DNA of 64,000 nucleotides from Pelosinus propionicus DSM 13327 (GCF_900114615.1 NZ_FOTS01000015.1:1-64000), one strand, 5' to 3'; shown: positions 47,435 to 57,453, counted from the first letter of the stretch. A program made the numbers and translations. Notes: generated from the sequence alone by a model not told the origin.

Positions 47435-47995
47435 ATGTTAATTAAGGAAATATATGATAGTAATACCGAGAAAATGAAGAAGGCAATTGATGCCTTGCGC
47501 AGAGAATTATCTACTTTGCGTGCAGGGCGAGCTACGCCTGCACTGTTAGATAAAATTACAGTTGATTATTATGGTACGCCTACACCGATAAATCAAGTGG
47601 CAAACATTGCTGTGCCTGAACCACGGATGATTACAATTCAAGCATGGGAAAAATCGATGATCGCTCAAATTGAAAAAGCAATTTTGAAATCAGACTTAGG
47701 GCTTACGCCTAACAGTGATGGAGTCGTCATTCGTTTGAATATACCACAATTGACGCAGCAGCGTCGTATGGAACTTGTGAAAGTTGTTCATAAGAAAGCT
47801 GAAGATAGCCGAATTGTCATTCGTAATTCTCGGCGTGATGCAAATGATGCAATTAAAAAACTTGAGAAAGACAAAGCGATATCCGAAGATGATGTAAAGA
47901 AAGCTCAAGATGATATGCAGAAACTGACTGATAAGTACGTAAAGGAAGTAGATGCTATTATGAATGCTAAAGAAAAAGAGATCATGGAAGTATAA
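47435..47995 (+). CDS. frr: Ribosome recycling factor
   Basis: Splits post-termination ribosomes together with EF-G. The 186-residue protein (normal 185) has [20 protein letters not shown] near residue 20, [14 protein letters not shown] and the C-terminal helical [20 protein letters not shown]. It starts at ATG 47435, immediately after pyrH. Confidence 0.98.
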   Translation: MLIKEIYDSNTEKMKKAIDALRRELSTLRAGRATPALLDKITVDYYGTPTPINQVANIAVPEPRMITIQAWEKSMIAQIEKAILKSDLGLTPNSDGVVIRLNIPQLTQQRRMELVKVVHKKAEDSRIVIRNSRRDANDAIKKLEKDKAISEDDVKKAQDDMQKLTDKYVKEVDAIMNAKEKEIMEV

Positions 47996-47997
47996 TA

Positions 47998-48206
47998 TGA
48001 TAGATGTTGTAGCAAAATCCTTATATGTAGCAGAAAAGCAGCTAAATGAAGCGCAGATACCATATACGGTAATTGTGACTCGTCCAACGCGTCACATATC
48101 TGACTTATCGGAGAATTGTTTTTATGTTATACGGCAGCAGTTTAATAATGGTGTATATCATCTGGTAGCTGCTGCTAAAATGGGGAGAGAAAGTTTTAAA
48201 TGTTAA
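47998..48206 (+). CDS. Hypothetical small protein
   Basis: A 69-residue frame beginning at ATG 47998, two bases after the frr stop, with GGAAG upstream inside the end of frr. The sequence (VVAKSLYVAEKQLNEAQIPY, later NCFYVIRQQFNNGVYHLVAA) has a regular helix-strand look and shows no stop, so I think it is real. I do not recognise a family. Confidence 0.55.
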
Positions 48207-48274
48207 CTTGCAATGATAAACATAATCTTGAAAATCGTTATAAAGTAACTTTTTTCTGTAAGTATATGTTTTGA

Positions 48275-48370
48275 CATGAAGGGAATGTCATATTTACCAT
48301 TTTAGCAAAATGTGTAGAATGCGGTGCCTGTGCGGCGGTTTGCCCTGTTGGTGCTATTTTGGCTCCATGA
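48275..48370 (+). pseudogene. Ferredoxin remnant (one 4Fe-4S motif)
   Basis: A 31-codon frame with no usual start codon, opening after the in-frame stop at 48272-48274. It ends KCVECGACAAVCPVGAILAP, a clean CxxCxxCxxxCP 4Fe-4S motif like the C-terminal half of a clostridial 2[4Fe-4S] ferredoxin. The N-terminal half and a start are missing. A strong terminator follows directly, as expected at the end of a gene. Confidence 0.55.
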
Positions 48371-48374
48371 CTGG

Positions 48375-48402
48375 AACCCCCTCGCAAGAGGGGGTTTATT
48401 TG
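48375..48402 (+). terminator. Rho-independent terminator
   Basis: AACCCCCTC / GAGGGGGTT with loop GCAA, followed by TTATTTG. It lies directly after the ferredoxin remnant and before uppS. Confidence 0.85.
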
Positions 48403-48430
48403 CTTGTTAGATTATTTTGGAGGTCATAAC

Positions 48431-49198
48431 ATGTGGGAAAAATGGTTTAACAAAAAAAATGAGAAGATTGCTACAGAAAATGTAGTAGAACAAGGAAAAT
48501 TGCCCCAACATGTTGCTATTATCATGGACGGAAATGGGCGATGGGCAAAGCGAAAAGGATTACCGCGTACTTTTGGCCATCGAGCAGGTGTAGAAAGTTT
48601 ACGTCATATTGTCACAACGGCAGTTAATATGAATTTGAAAGTATTGACGACATATGCATTTTCCACTGAAAATTGGAAAAGACCGGAAGATGAAGTGAAT
48701 TTATTAATGCGGTTATTTTCTGAATATCTTGAAAGCGAAATTGACGAATTACATCAAAAAAATGTGCAGATTCGCTTTATTGGTAAAGTAGATGGGTTAG
48801 CTATTGGATTACAACAAAAAATAGAAAAAGCTCAAATGCATACTAAAAATAATACCGGGTTAGTTTTTAATTTAGCAGTCAATTATGGTGGACGAGCAGA
48901 GATTGTACGTTCTGTTCAGATGATTGGTGAGAAGATTGTTAGAGGCGAAATTTTACCTGAGGATATTAGTGAAAAAAGTATAATGGAAAATTTATATACA
49001 GCCAGTTTACCTGATCCTGACTTGATCATTCGACCTAGTGGTGATTTTCGAATCAGTAATTTTTTATTATGGCAATCAGCGTATGCAGAATTCTGGTTTA
49101 CTGATATTTATTGGCCTGACTTTAAACCTGAACATTTTCTACAGGCTATCGTGGACTATCAGAAACGAGAACGAAGATTTGGGGGATTAAAAAAATAA
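48431..49198 (+). CDS. uppS: Isoprenyl (undecaprenyl) diphosphate synthase
   Basis: cis-Prenyltransferase making the C55 lipid carrier for cell wall synthesis. The 255-residue protein has the catalytic Asp in AIIMDGNGRWAKRKGLPR, then FGHRAGVESLR, LTTYAFSTENWKRP and the C-terminal DLIIRPSGDFRISNFLLWQ. ATG 48431 is seven bases after GGAGG (48419-48423). It opens uppS-cdsA-dxr-rseP. Confidence 0.97.
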   Translation: MWEKWFNKKNEKIATENVVEQGKLPQHVAIIMDGNGRWAKRKGLPRTFGHRAGVESLRHIVTTAVNMNLKVLTTYAFSTENWKRPEDEVNLLMRLFSEYLESEIDELHQKNVQIRFIGKVDGLAIGLQQKIEKAQMHTKNNTGLVFNLAVNYGGRAEIVRSVQMIGEKIVRGEILPEDISEKSIMENLYTASLPDPDLIIRPSGDFRISNFLLWQSAYAEFWFTDIYWPDFKPEHFLQAIVDYQKRERRFGGLKK

Positions 49199-49218
49199 GG
49201 CTATAGGTAGGTGCTTGA

Positions 49219-50046
49219 ATGCTGGGGAGACGGGTTTTAACAGCAGTGATAGGTATACCTATTACTATCTATGTAATTCATTATGGTGAGTGGTTATTTG
49301 CTGCTGCTATTTTGATTCTTACATTATTGGCATGGCATGAATTTTATATAATGTTGAGTAATAAGAATATAAAAGTATTTTATAATTTGGGTATTCTAGT
49401 AAATACTTTGATACTAGGATGCGCCTGGTTGGGCAACTCTCAGGAATTGACCATGACATTCGTTTTTGCCAATTTATTGTTTCTAATAAATATGGTATTG
49501 TCAGGAAATAAGTTTACTGTTATTGATGTAGCTTTTTCTATACTTGGCATTACTTATATTGGAGTAGGTTTTTCCCATTTATTGCTTTTAAGATATACTG
49601 ATAGTTCTTTATACATAACGACTTCTATGGGAACGTTGTCTATGGGAGCTAGTTATTTGTGGTTAGCTTTTATTGGAACATGGGCAAATGACACATTTGC
49701 TTATTTTATAGGGTCACGTTTTGGGAGGCATAAACTGTGTCCAACAATCAGTCCAGCGAAAACAGTCGAGGGTTCCATTGGGGGACTTCTCGGTAGTATT
49801 TTAGCTCTTACTCTATTAGGATTGTTATTTAGGCTACCGGTAATTCATAGTATGATAATGGGGTTAGCAGTTGGTATTGTTGCGCCTATTGGAGATTTAG
49901 CAGAATCTGCGATAAAACGTTTTGCAGGAGTAAAAGATTCTGGAAAATTGCTGCCGGGGCATGGCGGAATTTTAGATCGTTTTGATAGTATATTATTTAC
50001 AGTGCCTATTGTTTATTACTATATCCATATGTTTCTATTACGGTAA
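49219..50046 (+). CDS. cdsA: Phosphatidate cytidylyltransferase
   Basis: Makes CDP-diacylglycerol for phospholipid synthesis. The 275-residue integral membrane protein has about eight hydrophobic segments. The family signature is near the C terminus: CPTISPAKTVEGSIGGLLGS and then APIGDLAESAIKRFAGVKDS followed by GKLLPGHGGILDRFDS, which carries the metal-binding Asp residues. Start ATG 49219, 20 bases after uppS. Confidence 0.96.
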   Translation: MLGRRVLTAVIGIPITIYVIHYGEWLFAAAILILTLLAWHEFYIMLSNKNIKVFYNLGILVNTLILGCAWLGNSQELTMTFVFANLLFLINMVLSGNKFTVIDVAFSILGITYIGVGFSHLLLLRYTDSSLYITTSMGTLSMGASYLWLAFIGTWANDTFAYFIGSRFGRHKLCPTISPAKTVEGSIGGLLGSILALTLLGLLFRLPVIHSMIMGLAVGIVAPIGDLAESAIKRFAGVKDSGKLLPGHGGILDRFDSILFTVPIVYYYIHMFLLR

Positions 50047-50098
50047 TTAATTTTTTTCTTCTAGTGTATAATTAAGTAGGTTAAGGGAGATTTTTAGA

Positions 50099-51250
50099 AT
50101 GAAATCTATAGCGATTTTAGGTAGCACTGGTTCTATTGGCACACAATCTTTAGAAGTTATTGCAGCTAATCAAGATCAATTTTGTGTAAGTGCATTAGCA
50201 GCTTATCATAATGATATTTTACTAGAGAAGCAAATTGAATATTTTAAACCTAAAATAGCTGTATTGGTTGATAAGAATGCAGCAGATAGGCTCATAAGAA
50301 GATATTCGGGTTCAACAATTATTTTAGCTGGTGAGGAAGGCTTATTAGAAGCAGCTGTTCATGAAGATGTGAGCACCGTATTAACATCTTTAGTCGGGTT
50401 TGCTGGTTTGAAACCAACGTTGAAAGCAATCAAGGCTGGCAAGAATATTGCATTGGCGAATAAAGAGACATTGGTAGCTGCTGGTGAGTTGGTAACTCAG
50501 ATTGCAAAAGACAACCATGTTAAGATTCTCCCTGTAGACAGTGAACATAGTGCAATTTTTCAATGTTTGCAAGGAGAGAATTCTAAAAAAGTGAATCGTA
50601 TTCTTCTTACTGCTTCAGGTGGCCCATTCCATGGATTGAAAAGAGAAGAATTAGAGCATGTTACTATAGAGGACTGTTTACGGCATCCAAATTGGTCGAT
50701 GGGGAAAAAAATTACAGTGGATTCGTCTACTCTGGCAAATAAAGGCTTAGAAGTTATTGAAGCTCGATGGTTATTTGATATTTCATATTCTCAAATTGAG
50801 GTTGTTGTACATCGTCAAAGTATTATTCATTCTATGGTTGAATTTGTAGATGGATCTGTGATGGCTCAATTAGGAAAACCGGATATGAGGGTACCGATTC
50901 AATATGCCTTAACTTATCCTGAAAGATCTGTTACAGAGTATCCCAAGCTTGATTTTAAAACACTCTCGGCATTAACTTTTTCAGCACCTGATATGGTTAA
51001 CTTTCCTATATTGTCACTTGCTTTTATTGCAGGGAATACAGGAGGAACATTGCCATGTGTATTCAATGCAGCTAATGAGGAAGCAGTTTATGCCTTTTTG
51101 CAAGGGAAAATTCGCTATCTTGATATTTTCATAGTGATAAGAAGTGTAATGGAAAGTCATGAGGTCAATAAGCAGCCTGATCTAAATGAAATTTACAGTG
51201 CTGATTTGTGGTCGCGTGCACAGGCTCAGGAAATTATCAAAGCTATTTAA
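50099..51250 (+). CDS. dxr: 1-deoxy-D-xylulose 5-phosphate reductoisomerase
   Basis: Second enzyme of the MEP isoprenoid pathway, NADPH-dependent. The 383-residue protein has the N-terminal dinucleotide motif ILGSTGSIGTQSLEVI, ANKETLVAAGELV, the metal site PVDSEHSAIFQCL and GGPFHG...HPNWSMGKKITVDSSTL. Start ATG 50099 after AAGGGAG. It is grouped with rseP and ispG. Confidence 0.97.
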   Translation: MKSIAILGSTGSIGTQSLEVIAANQDQFCVSALAAYHNDILLEKQIEYFKPKIAVLVDKNAADRLIRRYSGSTIILAGEEGLLEAAVHEDVSTVLTSLVGFAGLKPTLKAIKAGKNIALANKETLVAAGELVTQIAKDNHVKILPVDSEHSAIFQCLQGENSKKVNRILLTASGGPFHGLKREELEHVTIEDCLRHPNWSMGKKITVDSSTLANKGLEVIEARWLFDISYSQIEVVVHRQSIIHSMVEFVDGSVMAQLGKPDMRVPIQYALTYPERSVTEYPKLDFKTLSALTFSAPDMVNFPILSLAFIAGNTGGTLPCVFNAANEEAVYAFLQGKIRYLDIFIVIRSVMESHEVNKQPDLNEIYSADLWSRAQAQEIIKAI

Positions 51251-51282
51251 TAAGTTTATAATAAAAGATAGGAGTGATTCTA

Positions 51283-52314
51283 TTGTTGATGACAACCGTT
51301 GCTACCATTTTTGTATTTGGTCTATTGGTATTTGTTCATGAATTAGGACATTTCATTACCGCAAAAATGACTGGTATGAGAGTAGATGAATTTGCGATTG
51401 GCTTTGGTCCTAAAGTAATTAGTTATAAGCATGGTGAGACGTTATATTCTTGGCGCATTATACCATTAGGCGGTTTTAATAAAATTGCGGGTATGGATCC
51501 TGATGAGGAGCAAGATGATCGCTCTTTTAATGCAAAATCAATTCCTGCCAGAATGTTAGTAATTGTAGCTGGATCAACAATGAATTTTGTGTTGCCAATC
51601 TTATTATTTTTGACCATTTTTTTGAGTTCGGGTATTGATACTCCTTCAAGTTCTCCCATTGTAGGTAATGTTTTTGCTGATAAGCCTGCAGCGCAGGCGG
51701 GATTATCCCTTGGAGATACAATCATTTCGGTTAATAATCAAGAAATTGCATCATGGAGAGAATTTGTAAATATTGTACAAATAAATGCTGGTAATAAACT
51801 ATCACTAAAATATCAACATAATGGTGAATTTAGAACAACGGTAGTAACTCCAGAATTTGATGAAAAAGCCAACAGAGGGATAATCGGTGTGATGCCGCAA
51901 ATTGAAAAATACCATCCAGGTTTTATCGAATCGTTTGGCTTAGCTGCTAAGCAAACATATGCAGTAGCGAGCAGTATGGTCATTGGCATTGCGCAAATGA
52001 TTACAGGAAAGGTTGCTGCTGAAGTAGCTGGTCCAATTGGTGTGGCACAAATGGCAGGTGAAGTAGCGCAATTAGGGTTGATTCCTTTACTGCAGTTTGC
52101 TGCATTTTTAAGTATTAACTTAGGACTGATTAATCTGTTGCCAGTACCTATGCTTGATGGCGGGCATCTTGTAACCCTAGTTGTAGAGGGATTAAGAGGT
52201 AAGCCTTTGGAGAAAAAACATATGCAATTTATTCAAATGATTGGCTTTGCTTTATTGATGCTTTTATTCTTAGTAGCTACCTTTAAAGATATTTCTAGAT
52301 TAAAGATTTTTTAA
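51283..52314 (+). CDS. rseP: Site-2 intramembrane metalloprotease RseP
   Basis: RIP metalloprotease that cleaves membrane-bound signalling proteins within the bilayer. The zinc site FVHELGHFI is in the first membrane segment (residues about 15-23). One PDZ domain lies at about 125-195, and the second active-site motif NLLPVPMLDGGHL is near 285. The protein is 343 residues if TTG 51283 is used, six bases after GGAGTG; GTG 51274 and ATG 51289 are alternatives. Confidence 0.95.
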   Translation: MLMTTVATIFVFGLLVFVHELGHFITAKMTGMRVDEFAIGFGPKVISYKHGETLYSWRIIPLGGFNKIAGMDPDEEQDDRSFNAKSIPARMLVIVAGSTMNFVLPILLFLTIFLSSGIDTPSSSPIVGNVFADKPAAQAGLSLGDTIISVNNQEIASWREFVNIVQINAGNKLSLKYQHNGEFRTTVVTPEFDEKANRGIIGVMPQIEKYHPGFIESFGLAAKQTYAVASSMVIGIAQMITGKVAAEVAGPIGVAQMAGEVAQLGLIPLLQFAAFLSINLGLINLLPVPMLDGGHLVTLVVEGLRGKPLEKKHMQFIQMIGFALLMLLFLVATFKDISRLKIF

Positions 52315-52412
52315 GCATGAGATAGATTTAAAAAGTGTGTGAAATCAAGGGTGAATTTAAATTTATTTAATAAATTAATTGCAGCCTAGATCGTAGATTT
52401 TGAGGTGAAGAA

Positions 52413-53492
52413 ATGACAGAATTCATACAACGAAAAATGACCAATCCTGTATCTGTTGGCAAGGTAATGGTTGGGGGGAAGGCTCCTATCTCTGTTCAAT
52501 CTATGACAAATACCAAAACTGACGATGTAGCAGGTACAGTAGCTCAAATAATGCAGCTGGGTTCAGCAGGGTGTGATATAGTACGTTTAGCGGTACCAGA
52601 TATGTCAGCAGCATTAGCAATTAAAGAGATTAAATCAAAAGTGCAGATACCTCTAATTGCAGATATCCATTTTGATTATCGTTTAGCAATTGCTGCAATG
52701 GAAAATGGTATTGATGCTCTGCGAATTAATCCCGGCAATATTGCCGAAGCAACTCACGTTTCAATCATTGTTAAAGAAGCAAAGAAACGAAGCATTCCGA
52801 TTCGTATAGGGGTGAATGCTGGCTCTTTAGAAAAAAGTATTTTAGAAAAATATGGCGGGCACCCTACGCCTGCTGGAATGGTGGAAAGCGCACTGCAGCA
52901 TATTGCCATCTTAGAAGAATTAGACTTTCGAGATATTAAAATATCATTGAAAGCCAATAATGTGCCTATGACTATTAAAGCCTATCAATTGATGTCTGAA
53001 GCAGTTGACTATCCCTTGCACTTAGGGATTACGGAAGCTGGAACCATAAAATCGGGGATGATTAAATCCGCAGTAGGTATTGGTGCTTTATTAGCACAAG
53101 GTATTGGTGATACCATTCGTGTATCTCTAACAGGTGATCCAGTAGAAGAGGTAAAAGCTGCAAATGAAATATTAAAGTCATTAGGATTAAGAGAATATGG
53201 GCCAACCTTAATTTCATGTCCAACTTGTGGGCGATGTAATATTAATTTAGCTGAAATTGCGGAACAAGTTGAACAAAAACTTAGCAAAGTACATAAACCT
53301 TTTAAAGTTGCCGTTATGGGATGTGTTGTGAATGGACCAGGTGAAGCTAAGGAAGCTGATATTGGTATTGCAGGCGGTAAGGGGCAAGGATTAGTATTTC
53401 GTAAAGGTGAAATCGTAAAAAGAGTTTCAGAAGATCAGTTAGTAACAGCTCTATTCACAGAAATTGACAAACTCATTGAGGAGGACAATTAA
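52413..53492 (+). CDS. ispG: 4-hydroxy-3-methylbut-2-enyl diphosphate synthase (flavodoxin)
   Basis: Iron-sulphur enzyme of the MEP pathway converting MEcPP to HMBPP. The 359-residue protein has the TIM-barrel part starting [17 protein letters not shown], and the C-terminal cluster cysteines in ISCPTCGRC and [12 protein letters not shown]. With dxr two genes upstream it forms part of an isoprenoid block. Start ATG 52413 after TGAGGTGA. Confidence 0.97.
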   Translation: MTEFIQRKMTNPVSVGKVMVGGKAPISVQSMTNTKTDDVAGTVAQIMQLGSAGCDIVRLAVPDMSAALAIKEIKSKVQIPLIADIHFDYRLAIAAMENGIDALRINPGNIAEATHVSIIVKEAKKRSIPIRIGVNAGSLEKSILEKYGGHPTPAGMVESALQHIAILEELDFRDIKISLKANNVPMTIKAYQLMSEAVDYPLHLGITEAGTIKSGMIKSAVGIGALLAQGIGDTIRVSLTGDPVEEVKAANEILKSLGLREYGPTLISCPTCGRCNINLAEIAEQVEQKLSKVHKPFKVAVMGCVVNGPGEAKEADIGIAGGKGQGLVFRKGEIVKRVSEDQLVTALFTEIDKLIEEDN

Positions 53493-53495
53493 ATT

Positions 53496-55199
53496 ATGCT
53501 TGTATCACAATTATATGCTCCTACATTACGTGAAACTCCGGCAGAAGCTGAAGTAGTAAGTCATCAGCTAATGCTGCGGTCTGGTATGATTCGCAAAGCT
53601 GCTGGTGGAGTTTATACATATATGCCATTGGCTTTGAGAGTACTTAGAAAAATTGAAAATATTGTGCGTCAAGAAATGGATGCTAAAGGAAGCCAAGAAT
53701 TATTAATGCCAATCATACAGCCAGCAGAAATGTGGCAGGAAACTGGCCGCTGGGATGTATATGGTGATGAAATGTTTAGATTGAAGGACCGACATAACCG
53801 CAACTTCTGCCTTGGGCCTACTCATGAAGAAATGATTACTACATTGGTACGTTCAGATGTACGATCTTATCGGCAATTACCTCTAAAGCTTTATCAAATT
53901 CAAAATAAATATCGTGATGAACGCCGTCCTCGCTTTGGGTTAATGCGTGGTCGCGAATTTATTATGAAAGATTTATACTCTTTTGATAAAGATGAGGATG
54001 GTCTTGCCAAAAGCTATGATCAAATGTATGAAGCCTATACTGCTATTTTCAATCGTTGTGGTTTAACATTTAGGGCCGTGGAAGCTGATGGTGGGGCAAT
54101 TGGTGGCAGTGGCACTCATGAGTTTATGGTTATTGCTGATTCAGGTGAAGCTGCTATTGTATACTGTCCGTCATGTGAATATGCAGCAAATGTTGAAAAA
54201 GCGGAATTAAAATGTATCTTAATGCCGGAAGAGGAATTAAAAGCCCTAACTATTGTTGAGACACCAGGAACTAAATCAATAGACGCGGTAACAACTTTAT
54301 TGGGGATTACCGCTGATAAGACAATTAAGACCCTTGTTTATAATACTGATAAGGGCGTTGTAGTAGCCCTAGTTCGCGGTGACCACGAAGTCAATGAAAT
54401 TAAATTGCAGAACCTAGTGGATTGTTTAACCATTGAACTAGCAGATGAAAAGACGATAGTAGAAACCCTCGGGAGTACTCCTGGATTTATTGGTCCAATT
54501 GGTATAAAAATTCCTATGCTTATTGCTGATTCTACTGTTATGAATCAATATAATGCTGTTTGTGGGGCAAATACTCTTGATAAACATTATTGTAACGTGA
54601 ATGCTAAACGTGATTTTTCTCCAACAATCATTGCTGATATTCGTTTAATTCAAGAAAATGATCCTTGTCCACATTGCGGATTACTGGTAAAAACTGCTAG
54701 AGGAATTGAAGTTGGTCAAGTATTTAAACTGCATACGAAATATAGTAAAGCGTTAAAAGCTACTTATCTAGACGTGAATGGCAGAGAGCAGCCTATGGTT
54801 ATGGGATGCTATGGTATCGGCGTGAGTCGCACTATGGCTGCAACAATTGAGCAAAATAACGATGAATATGGGATTATTTGGCCAGCAGCGATAGCACCTT
54901 ATCAAGTTGTTGTTGTGCCGATTAGCGCCAAAGATGAGGCGCAGATGTCTTTATCAGATTCAATTTATAAGGCATTAAATGCGTCAGGTATTGAGGCTGC
55001 CTTTGACGATCGTAATGAACGACCTGGAGTAAAATTTAAAGATGCGGATCTGATTGGATATCCTTTGAAGGTTACAGTTGGACCAAAAACAATTAATGAG
55101 AATTTAATCGAAGTGAAAGTAAGACGTACAGGAGAAGTATTGTATTTCGATGTAAATAACTACTTAGAAGATATAAAATCATTATTAGCAAGATTATAA
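53496..55199 (+). CDS. proS: Prolyl-tRNA synthetase (bacterial type, with editing domain)
   Basis: Class II synthetase charging tRNA-Pro. The 567-residue protein has motif 1 ([20 protein letters not shown]), motif 2 ([20 protein letters not shown]), the editing insertion (about 225-400) and motif 3 ([15 protein letters not shown]), then the anticodon-binding domain from about 470. Length and the insertion match the bacterial form. It starts at ATG 53496, three bases after ispG, and ends the block. Confidence 0.98.
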   Translation: MLVSQLYAPTLRETPAEAEVVSHQLMLRSGMIRKAAGGVYTYMPLALRVLRKIENIVRQEMDAKGSQELLMPIIQPAEMWQETGRWDVYGDEMFRLKDRHNRNFCLGPTHEEMITTLVRSDVRSYRQLPLKLYQIQNKYRDERRPRFGLMRGREFIMKDLYSFDKDEDGLAKSYDQMYEAYTAIFNRCGLTFRAVEADGGAIGGSGTHEFMVIADSGEAAIVYCPSCEYAANVEKAELKCILMPEEELKALTIVETPGTKSIDAVTTLLGITADKTIKTLVYNTDKGVVVALVRGDHEVNEIKLQNLVDCLTIELADEKTIVETLGSTPGFIGPIGIKIPMLIADSTVMNQYNAVCGANTLDKHYCNVNAKRDFSPTIIADIRLIQENDPCPHCGLLVKTARGIEVGQVFKLHTKYSKALKATYLDVNGREQPMVMGCYGIGVSRTMAATIEQNNDEYGIIWPAAIAPYQVVVVPISAKDEAQMSLSDSIYKALNASGIEAAFDDRNERPGVKFKDADLIGYPLKVTVGPKTINENLIEVKVRRTGEVLYFDVNNYLEDIKSLLARL

Positions 55200-55243
55200 G
55201 CAAGAGTATTTCCTACTTTGATCATCGAAAAAAATATAAAAAA

Positions 55244-55316
55244 GAAGCCACAAAGGTGCTGTCTTTACATGTTACTCAATATGAGCATCAGGTAAGATTG
55301 CACCTTTATGGTTTAT
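55244..55316. terminator. Bidirectional terminator between proS and the ArsC-like gene
   Basis: CCACAAAGGTGC (55248-55259) pairs with GCACCTTTATGG (55300-55311) with one mismatch. It has a run of As before the left arm and TTT after the right arm, so it can act on both converging genes. Confidence 0.7.
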
Positions 55317-55331
55317 AAGAAAATTAGAGAT

Positions 55332-55670
55332 TTAAACTTGCCACTGTTTCCAAATCTCGGGGCAGTATCCAATTGTTGCAGCTTTAGAAGTGTTTCTTAC
55401 AATTGGTGTTTTAAGTAATAGAGGATTGTTCAATAAAATATCCTCTGTATTATGGATGATATATCTTAAATTACTTGCCTCATATTCTTTACTTTCAGTA
55501 TTTACTAAGTCCTTCAAATCAATAAATCTTTTTATATTATTTAACTCTCCTTTGCTTAAGGCCTTTAAGGTTAAGTCAATGAAGTGATAGGAGATTTTTC
55601 GTTCTTTAAAATATCGTTCAGCTTTGCGAGTATTTTGGCATTTTTTTGTACCAAAGATTTGAATGTTCAT
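55332..55670 (-). CDS. ArsC/Spx-family thioredoxin-fold protein
   Basis: A 112-residue protein with the ArsC-family fold: IQIFGTKKCQNTRKAERYFK at the N terminus gives a single active-site cysteine (C12, CxxT rather than CxxC), followed by the typical DLKDLVNTESKEY. A C-terminal PIVR segment before RNTSKAATIGY fits the conserved cis-Pro region. It may be an arsenate reductase-like or unrelated redox protein. It converges with proS. The ribosome site is AGAGAGG on the minus strand. Confidence 0.82.
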   Translation of the reverse strand: MNIQIFGTKKCQNTRKAERYFKERKISYHFIDLTLKALSKGELNNIKRFIDLKDLVNTESKEYEASNLRYIIHNTEDILLNNPLLLKTPIVRNTSKAATIGYCPEIWKQWQV

Positions 55671-55779
55671 AAATAGAACCTCTCTTTATTAATATCTATA
55701 TAATAAAATATCCTAATATGCAGAGAAAAGCAATTTTTAAAAATTACTTAATTTCTGGATAAATGGAGAAATAGCTCAA

Positions 55780-56619
55780 ATGGAGAGTGAGAAAGTGATG
55801 GAAACGGAGTTTAAAGCAATTGTTTTAAATAACGAAATTAATTTAAATAAAATTTCTCAACATTTTGGTAGTAATCGTAAACTAAAATGGGAAGAATATT
55901 TAATATTAAAAGGTACTGAGTTACAAGGTATTGTTCGTGAAATAGAAATGAAAAGAGTTTATTTATTTCATTTTGGCAGTATTGTATTTTTAAACTTTCA
56001 ATATCATGAAATTATGGATATTATCAATTATTTAAAAACGATTGAAAATGGTATACATGATATAAATACGTTTAAATATGTTGATGAATATAAGATTGAA
56101 ATTAACTCAGAAAGTGAATCGGCTATTAATAACGATTATATGGTTACAAAACAAATAGCTGAATATCAATTTGATATCGTTTCTACCGTATTGGCAAAAT
56201 CTGTAGCTTTAGAAAAAATTGAATCTGATATCTCTCGGGTTTTAGATGAGATTGAAGAAGTTGTGAATAATTTATATCGCGGAGAGTTAACCGTATCAGA
56301 TGAAAAACTAGCAAAGATGTCAGCGAGTATTTTAGAATTTAAGTTAAGCACCATTTCATATGTTATGTTATTGGACAAACCAGCAATTACTTGGAATCAT
56401 GAGGGTGCTAGTGAACTATTTGATGAACTTACCATATTGTTTGAATTAACAGATCGCTATGAAAAACTTCGTCATAAAATAGATACATTAATGGATATTA
56501 TAGAAGTTTTTTCAGGATTAGCTCATTCCAAGAGGGGGACGCGTTTAGAATGGGCGGTTATCATATTGATTGGTATTGAAATTTGCTTATCTTTATTCGC
56601 CTTATTTTTTGAAAAATAA
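55780..56619 (+). CDS. RMND1/DUF155-family membrane-anchored protein
   Basis: A 279-residue protein of the DUF155 (COG1723, RMND1/Sif) family. The N-terminal half is a mixed domain with YLILKGTELQGIVREIEMKR and VYLFHFGSIVFLNF. The C-terminal half is helical, ending in LTDRYEKLRHKIDTLMDIIE and a single terminal membrane segment (about 256-276). The bacterial role is unknown. ATG 55798 is an alternative start. Codes in isolation on the plus strand. Confidence 0.82.
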   Translation: MESEKVMETEFKAIVLNNEINLNKISQHFGSNRKLKWEEYLILKGTELQGIVREIEMKRVYLFHFGSIVFLNFQYHEIMDIINYLKTIENGIHDINTFKYVDEYKIEINSESESAINNDYMVTKQIAEYQFDIVSTVLAKSVALEKIESDISRVLDEIEEVVNNLYRGELTVSDEKLAKMSASILEFKLSTISYVMLLDKPAITWNHEGASELFDELTILFELTDRYEKLRHKIDTLMDIIEVFSGLAHSKRGTRLEWAVIILIGIEICLSLFALFFEK

Positions 56620-56626
56620 TCATAGG

Positions 56627-56656
56627 TTGACCAGAAATGCCCAAAGGTAATATAAT
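56627..56656 (+). promoter_or_regulatory. Sigma-A promoter of the CoA-binding/thioredoxin pair
   Basis: TTGACC (56627-56632), 18-bp spacer, TATAAT (56651-56656), 32 bases before the start of the CoA-binding gene. Confidence 0.65.
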
Positions 56657-56688
56657 GTAATTAAAAGTTAATATAAGGAGGTAAATCT

Positions 56689-57081
56689 TTGAGTAACATT
56701 GACACTATGATAAACTTAAAAACTTGGGCAGTGGTTGGCGCAACTGATAATAAAGAAAAGTTTGGATATAAAATTTTTAAGGTATTGTTAGATAGTGGAA
56801 TTGATGTATATCCTATTAATACTGGTGTTACGGAAATTTTGGGACGGAAATGTTATCCATCACTTAAAGATTTACCAATAAAGCCAGAAGCTGTAGATAT
56901 AGTAGTACCTCCTAAAGTTGGAGAAAAGATTATGCATGAATGTGCACAAATTGGTATAAAAAATGTTTGGTTACAGCCGGGAGCCGATGCTCCGCAGGTT
57001 ATTCACGTAGCTGAAGAATTAGGGCTTAATGTTGTTCATCATGCATGTGTCATGGTAGAAATGAAAAAAAAGGAGGCATAA
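56689..57081 (+). CDS. CoA-binding domain protein (YccU family)
   Basis: A 130-residue Rossmann-fold protein of the CoA-binding YccU type. Conserved parts are TWAVVGATDNKEKFGYKIFK, VYPINTGVTEILGRKCYPSL and the C-terminal VWLQPGADAPQVIHVAEELG with NVVHHACVMVE. The start is TTG 56689 after AAGGAGG. It is followed three bases later by thioredoxin, so they are one operon; a role in redox or CoA-linked metabolism is only suggested. Confidence 0.88.
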   Translation: MSNIDTMINLKTWAVVGATDNKEKFGYKIFKVLLDSGIDVYPINTGVTEILGRKCYPSLKDLPIKPEAVDIVVPPKVGEKIMHECAQIGIKNVWLQPGADAPQVIHVAEELGLNVVHHACVMVEMKKKEA

Positions 57082-57084
57082 TCA

Positions 57085-57408
57085 ATGGCAAATGTAATTC
57101 ATGTAAATGAAGAAAACTTCCAGAGTGAAGTAATGGAGTCAAAAGTACCTGTATTAGCAGATTTTTGGGCACCTTGGTGTGGCCATTGTACGAAGTTATC
57201 TCCAGTACTTGACGAATTAGCTGCTGATTTAGGAGACATGGTTAAAGTGGTAAAGATTAGCGTAGATGAAAATAGATCACTAGCGCAACAATATAGTGTA
57301 ATGAGTTTGCCCACTATGATTCTAATTAAAGATGGAGAAAAGGTGGAAAAATTATTAGGGTTTATGCCTAAAACTGCCATTAGTGATAAAATTTCCTCAG
57401 TATTATAA
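57085..57408 (+). CDS. trxA: Thioredoxin with CGHC active site
   Basis: Small cytoplasmic disulphide reductase, 107 residues. The active site is WAPWCGHCTKLSPVL (C32, C35) and the cis-proline is in MSLPTMILIKDG. The dipeptide between the cysteines is Gly-His, as in eukaryotic PDI, not the Gly-Pro of standard thioredoxins, which usually makes the protein more oxidising. It lies three bases after the CoA-binding gene and ends in a terminator. Confidence 0.93.
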   Translation: MANVIHVNEENFQSEVMESKVPVLADFWAPWCGHCTKLSPVLDELAADLGDMVKVVKISVDENRSLAQQYSVMSLPTMILIKDGEKVEKLLGFMPKTAISDKISSVL

Positions 57409-57411
57409 AAT

Positions 57412-57453
57412 GGACAACCAATAACAGTAAATGCTGTTATTGGTTGTTTTTTT
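57412..57453 (+). terminator. Rho-independent terminator after trxA
   Basis: Perfect 14-bp stem ACAACCAATAACAG / CTGTTATTGGTTGT with a 6-base loop and a T run of seven. Confidence 0.95.

Noticed and set aside
55200-55331. Riboswitch or T-box in the proS region
   Set aside because: The only structure is the bidirectional terminator; no T-box or other leader motif is visible upstream of proS, which is three bases from ispG.
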